IMG/VR virus record: IMGVR_UViG_3300024259_002095
Location: 1-24,846 of that record
From: a virus
Direction: 5' to 3' (one strand)
DNA: 24,846 bases
Below, in pieces: positions 22,310 through 24,846 of the stretch. The translations under genes were made by a program, and so were the position numbers. The notes beneath the pieces are model-generated. The model saw nothing but the letters and a program-made list of their open reading frames with translations. It searched no databases and was not told where the DNA came from. The number at the start of each line of letters is the position of its first letter. Position 1 is the first letter of the stretch.

Positions 22310-22870
22310 ATGCCGTTATCATCAGCAGCACCGTTACTAATTCGCGACCTAAACACCGCTTTCACGAATGTGTATATGGCCGGCATAAAAGAAGGCGCGA
22401 ATAGCGACGAAATAATCAAAAATCTATCGACTGAAATGGGTGATGCGATCCACAAGTATATGGTGGCTGCACATGTCACGACAACCGACATCATCACACC
22501 GGGACAATCTGCTGCAGGCCCGTTTGGGGCTGGGATATATTCGGCGCCAGGATCAGCAACGGGAACTGGAAGTATTTCATTCAAACCAACAGCTCTCACC
22601 ATTCTGAAAAATGACTTATTGAAGCTGTTCAAGGTGGCCCGTGACGCCGGCCTAGACAAACATGCAAGCTCTGATACGATTATTAGGATGATTGCGTCGG
22701 ACATGAAAACGGCCATTCACAACTTTGCGGTAAAAGCTGACGTCCAAACGAACATTATACTCGCCGGCGGAGTTCCTGTCGTCGGGTATCTGACCACGAC
22801 ACCACCCCCCATTCCCTTTCCATCTATTAGTGGTCCTGGAAAAGGCACAGGAACTGGGGCTTTACTATAG
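22310..22870 (+). CDS. Structural-module protein with two tandem repeat units
   Basis: 186 residues from ATG 22310, with AGGAGGG just upstream. Residues 1-90 parallel the previous 86-residue protein (MPLSSAAPLL, MGDAIHKYM, then GTGS). Residues 91-186 repeat it again in weaker form: IIRMIASDMKTAIHNF mirrors IIKNLSTEMGDAIHKY, VQTNIILAGG mirrors VTTTDIITPG, and the end GKGTGTGALL mirrors GTGTGTLS. So two genes hold three copies of one module. Probably virion or baseplate proteins given their neighbours; no homologue named. Confidence 0.75.
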   Translation: MPLSSAAPLLIRDLNTAFTNVYMAGIKEGANSDEIIKNLSTEMGDAIHKYMVAAHVTTTDIITPGQSAAGPFGAGIYSAPGSATGTGSISFKPTALTILKNDLLKLFKVARDAGLDKHASSDTIIRMIASDMKTAIHNFAVKADVQTNIILAGGVPVVGYLTTTPPPIPFPSISGPGKGTGTGALL

Positions 22871-22934
22871 TCGCTATTTTTTGCCGCATGCGTTTCAACT
22901 TATGTTTTTTGATATTTATGTATCGAGGTAGGTA
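22871..22934. other. 64-base gap before gp25
   Basis: Holds a T-rich stretch and GAGGTAGG, the ribosome site of gp25. On the minus strand 22920-22913 reads CATAAATA, close to a T4 late box, but it points away from gp25, and the plus strand lacks the motif. No terminator hairpin seen. Confidence 0.4.
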
Positions 22935-23420
22935 ATGTCACAGGTTCGACGAACATACGATTTCAAATCGGTAGGCCAGCTCCAGGACACATACGATAAA
23001 AGCGTAGAAGATCTGGAAGTAAAGATGCCAATTGGCATTCGCACACCTATATCATTCGCCTCAACGGGCAATTCAATGTTTGATATGTCATATGATATTG
23101 CAAGTCAAATCAAGGACAATTTACGAAACCTGCTAGCAACAAACCATGGCGAACGTTTATCATTGAGCGACTTCGGCGCAAATCTATTACCACTCGCTTT
23201 TGAATTCACGGCCGAAAATACAGACGAAGAAGCTGCCCGCAGAATAATCAAGACAGTCAAAAAGTACATGCCGTTTGTGGAGCTAGATGTTTTTGAACCA
23301 AGCGTTGAGAAATCGAACGATGAAAATGTAATCAGAAGCAAAATCAAGGTGATGTACAACGTCCCTGGTTTAGCACTAACGAACCAAGCAATCGAAGTAA
23401 TAATCTTCGCGGCAGGATAA
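22935..23420 (+). CDS. gp25: Baseplate wedge protein, gp25-like
   Basis: 161 residues from ATG 22935, with GAGGTAGG directly upstream. The conserved block NHGERLSLSDFGANLLPLAFE (split here as NHGERLSLS, residues 70-78, and DFGANLLPL, 79-87) is the gp25/GPW signature, with GER in the place of the usual E-P-R/G-E-R turn. The C-terminal half has ARRIIKTVKKYMPFVELD, matching the helix-strand part of the fold. T4 gp25 (132 residues) joins wedge to hub and helps start sheath assembly. The N-terminal 30 residues are extra compared with T4. It sits directly before gp6, its partner in the wedge, as in other T4-like phages. Confidence 0.9.
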   Translation: MSQVRRTYDFKSVGQLQDTYDKSVEDLEVKMPIGIRTPISFASTGNSMFDMSYDIASQIKDNLRNLLATNHGERLSLSDFGANLLPLAFEFTAENTDEEAARRIIKTVKKYMPFVELDVFEPSVEKSNDENVIRSKIKVMYNVPGLALTNQAIEVIIFAAG

Positions 23421-23421
23421 A

Positions 23422-24846
23422 ATGGCATTTCAAATCAAGAAAAAACTAAAAAAAGAAGAAAATCGGTCGTACCTTGCAAGGGATTTTGAATCGATCAGAA
23501 ACCAATTGCTGGAAACGGCGAGAATATACTTTCCCGACAAGATTCAGGATTTCTCTGAGGCTTCTGTTGGCGGCATGTTTCTTGATTTTGCTGCGACGGT
23601 GGGCGACTCACTTAGCTTTTACCTTGACCATTCATTTCGTGAGTTAGATCCAACCAACGCGGTCGAACCTGAGAATATCATCACCCACCTCCGCAACGCC
23701 GGTGTAGAGATACACGGAAAAGCACCGTCGGTCGTAGAGCTGAAATTCCAATTGACCGTGCCTTCTGAATCGATTAGCGGTGTTTATTTACCGACCAGAT
23801 CAGCAATGCCTGTTATTTTGGCAGCGACCGGTATATCATCGTTTTCTGGCGTGACGTTTACGACAATTGATGATGTTGATTTTTCAGAACAAGATGCCAA
23901 CGGCAATTTCCTGGCCGATTTTATCATTGCAACGACGAATGCTGACGGAAGCCCAGCGTCATTCTTCGTGACTCGCAGTGTTTACGCGGTAAGCGGGGAA
24001 GAGAAAACCCAAAATATTGTTGTTTCTCCAACATTCATCCCCTTCCGCGAAATCACCCTCGACGAAAAACACATTTCTGCAGTGTTGTCCGTTACGGATG
24101 CAGAATTGAATGTGTATTATGAGGTCACATCGCTAAGTGAAGACACGGTCTTTTTGAAGGTAAAGAATCCGGACACAGACAACGCAATTGTGCCGAATCA
24201 TATGCAGGTCATCGCAGCCCCATACCGGTACATTCGAAGGTATGATCCTGTTACGCAATTGACAACATTACGGTTCGGTTCAGGAAATGCCTCGACGCTG
24301 GATGATGACATTGTGCCTGATCCGTCTGCATTGTCGTTGAGCCTGTTTGGAAAAGCAACTGTTGCGAAATTCAGTATTGACCCTCAGTCATTACTACAAA
24401 CACAAACCTTGGGTATTTCTCCGAAAGACACAACGCTGACTGTAAGATATCGTCACGGCGGTGGTCTTGGCCACAATGTCGCATCAGAACAAGTGCAACA
24501 AATCGACGAATTGTCGCTATCGTTCAGGCGAAGCCCGTCAGCATCCAACAGTCTAACGGTTCGTCAATCGATACAGGTTATCAATCCAGAAAGTGCATCG
24601 GGAGGTGCTCCGGCACCATCGCTAAACGAACTGAAGCAACTGATTCCGTCGGCACGGAAATCTCAGCGCCGCGTCGTATCGAGAGAGGATTTGCTGGCAA
24701 GAATTTACACAATGCCAAGCGAGTTCGGCAGGGTTTACCGGGCGTCTGTAACTGATAATCCTGTCAATCCTCTTTCGGCTCTGTTGTATGTAGTTTCGCT
24801 CGATGAAGAAGGATCGCTCTCTGTTTCACCCGATTCGTTGAAGAAA
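23422..24846 (+). CDS. gp6: Baseplate wedge protein, gp6-like (3' end beyond window)
   Basis: The frame is open from ATG 23422 to the last base, 475 codons without a stop; AGGA lies 4 bases before the start. N-terminal landmarks are GGMFLDFAATVGDSLSFYLD (about 52-71) and ENIITHLRNAGVEI (about 86-99), typical of gp6 proteins of marine T4-like phages. Near the window end, RRVVSREDLLARIYTMPSEF (about 422-441), followed by GRVYRASV, is the conserved baseplate-J-like core. gp6 forms the iris-like ring of the baseplate and makes the wedges into a hexamer with gp7 and gp53. T4 gp6 has 660 residues, so roughly 70 percent is probably present here. Confidence 0.9.
   Translation, partial: MAFQIKKKLKKEENRSYLARDFESIRNQLLETARIYFPDKIQDFSEASVGGMFLDFAATVGDSLSFYLDHSFRELDPTNAVEPENIITHLRNAGVEIHGKAPSVVELKFQLTVPSESISGVYLPTRSAMPVILAATGISSFSGVTFTTIDDVDFSEQDANGNFLADFIIATTNADGSPASFFVTRSVYAVSGEEKTQNIVVSPTFIPFREITLDEKHISAVLSVTDAELNVYYEVTSLSEDTVFLKVKNPDTDNAIVPNHMQVIAAPYRYIRRYDPVTQLTTLRFGSGNASTLDDDIVPDPSALSLSLFGKATVAKFSIDPQSLLQTQTLGISPKDTTLTVRYRHGGGLGHNVASEQVQQIDELSLSFRRSPSASNSLTVRQSIQVINPESASGGAPAPSLNELKQLIPSARKSQRRVVSREDLLARIYTMPSEFGRVYRASVTDNPVNPLSALLYVVSLDEEGSLSVSPDSLKK

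Larger units (their letters stand above)
22041..22870 (+). repeat. Three diverged copies of one ~85-95 residue module across two genes
   Basis: Copies lie at about 22041-22301, 22310-22579 and 22580-22870. At DNA level the first two still match well at the start (ATCAGCAGC followed by CCGGT or ACCGT) and around GGTGAYGC..CACAARTA. The third copy is recognisable only in protein (AIH, then V-x-T, then GTGTG). This indicates one gene duplication and one internal duplication. Confidence 0.75.

Noticed and set aside
22204-22716. 170-residue minus-strand frame
   Set aside because: It is opposite the repeat-module genes, which have good ribosome sites and clear mutual similarity.
22913-22920. T4 late-promoter-like CATAAATA on the minus strand
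   Set aside because: It would drive transcription away from gp25 and antisense to the repeat-module genes; a single 8-base match in AT-rich spacer is expected by chance.

Overview
The window looks like part of the genome of a large T4-like tailed phage (contractile-tail myovirus), probably environmental. The right end carries typical T4-type genes: a late sigma factor like gp55, a gp5-like baseplate protein with an OB fold, gp25 and the start of gp6. Genes are tightly packed: nearly all are on the + strand, with ATGA or TAATG overlaps, and no gap exceeds 100 bases. I see no tRNA, rRNA, CRISPR array, insertion sequence or strong terminator. The host cannot be named from this sequence.

Bases 2-15134 form a glycan and nucleotide-sugar island. 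It opens with a DJ-1/PfpI protein (cut by the window edge) and a double cupin. Two consecutive thiamine-diphosphate (TPP) E1 alpha/beta gene pairs follow, and the first alpha subunit is fused to an N-terminal HAD phosphatase-like domain. Next come glycosyltransferases (three clearly related family-2 enzymes plus a more distant one), a shortened UDP-glucose/GDP-mannose dehydrogenase, an epimerase and a methyltransferase. Then comes a coherent set: a GDP-fucose-synthase-type epimerase/reductase, GDP-mannose 4,6-dehydratase, and a DegT-fold enzyme with His in place of the PLP lysine. That His is the signature of GDP-4-keto-6-deoxy-mannose 3-dehydratase (ColD), so the set fits GDP-L-colitose synthesis. 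The island ends with a heptose kinase, a separate heptose-phosphate nucleotidyltransferase, an EcbF-like HAD phosphatase and a small cupin.

Bases 15169-16623 hold a PD-(D/E)XK nuclease with four cysteines placed as in iron-sulfur nucleases. They also hold the only minus-strand gene, of unknown role, which is tail-to-tail with the nuclease and divergent from the next operon across an 88-base spacer with an inverted repeat.

Bases 16624-24846 form one run. Two family-4 glycosyltransferases lead into a small membrane-anchored protein, the gp55-like sigma factor, a possible gp33-type partner, the gp5-like baseplate protein, two small proteins built from three copies of one module, gp25 and gp6 (running off the window).

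Inferred overall: the phage makes at least one 3,6-dideoxyhexose donor, probably also a heptose donor and perhaps a TPP-modified (possibly branched) sugar. It carries at least six glycosyltransferases to use them on a host surface polysaccharide, virion proteins or DNA. The first ~4.5 kb is visibly more AT-rich than the rest, suggesting separate acquisition.
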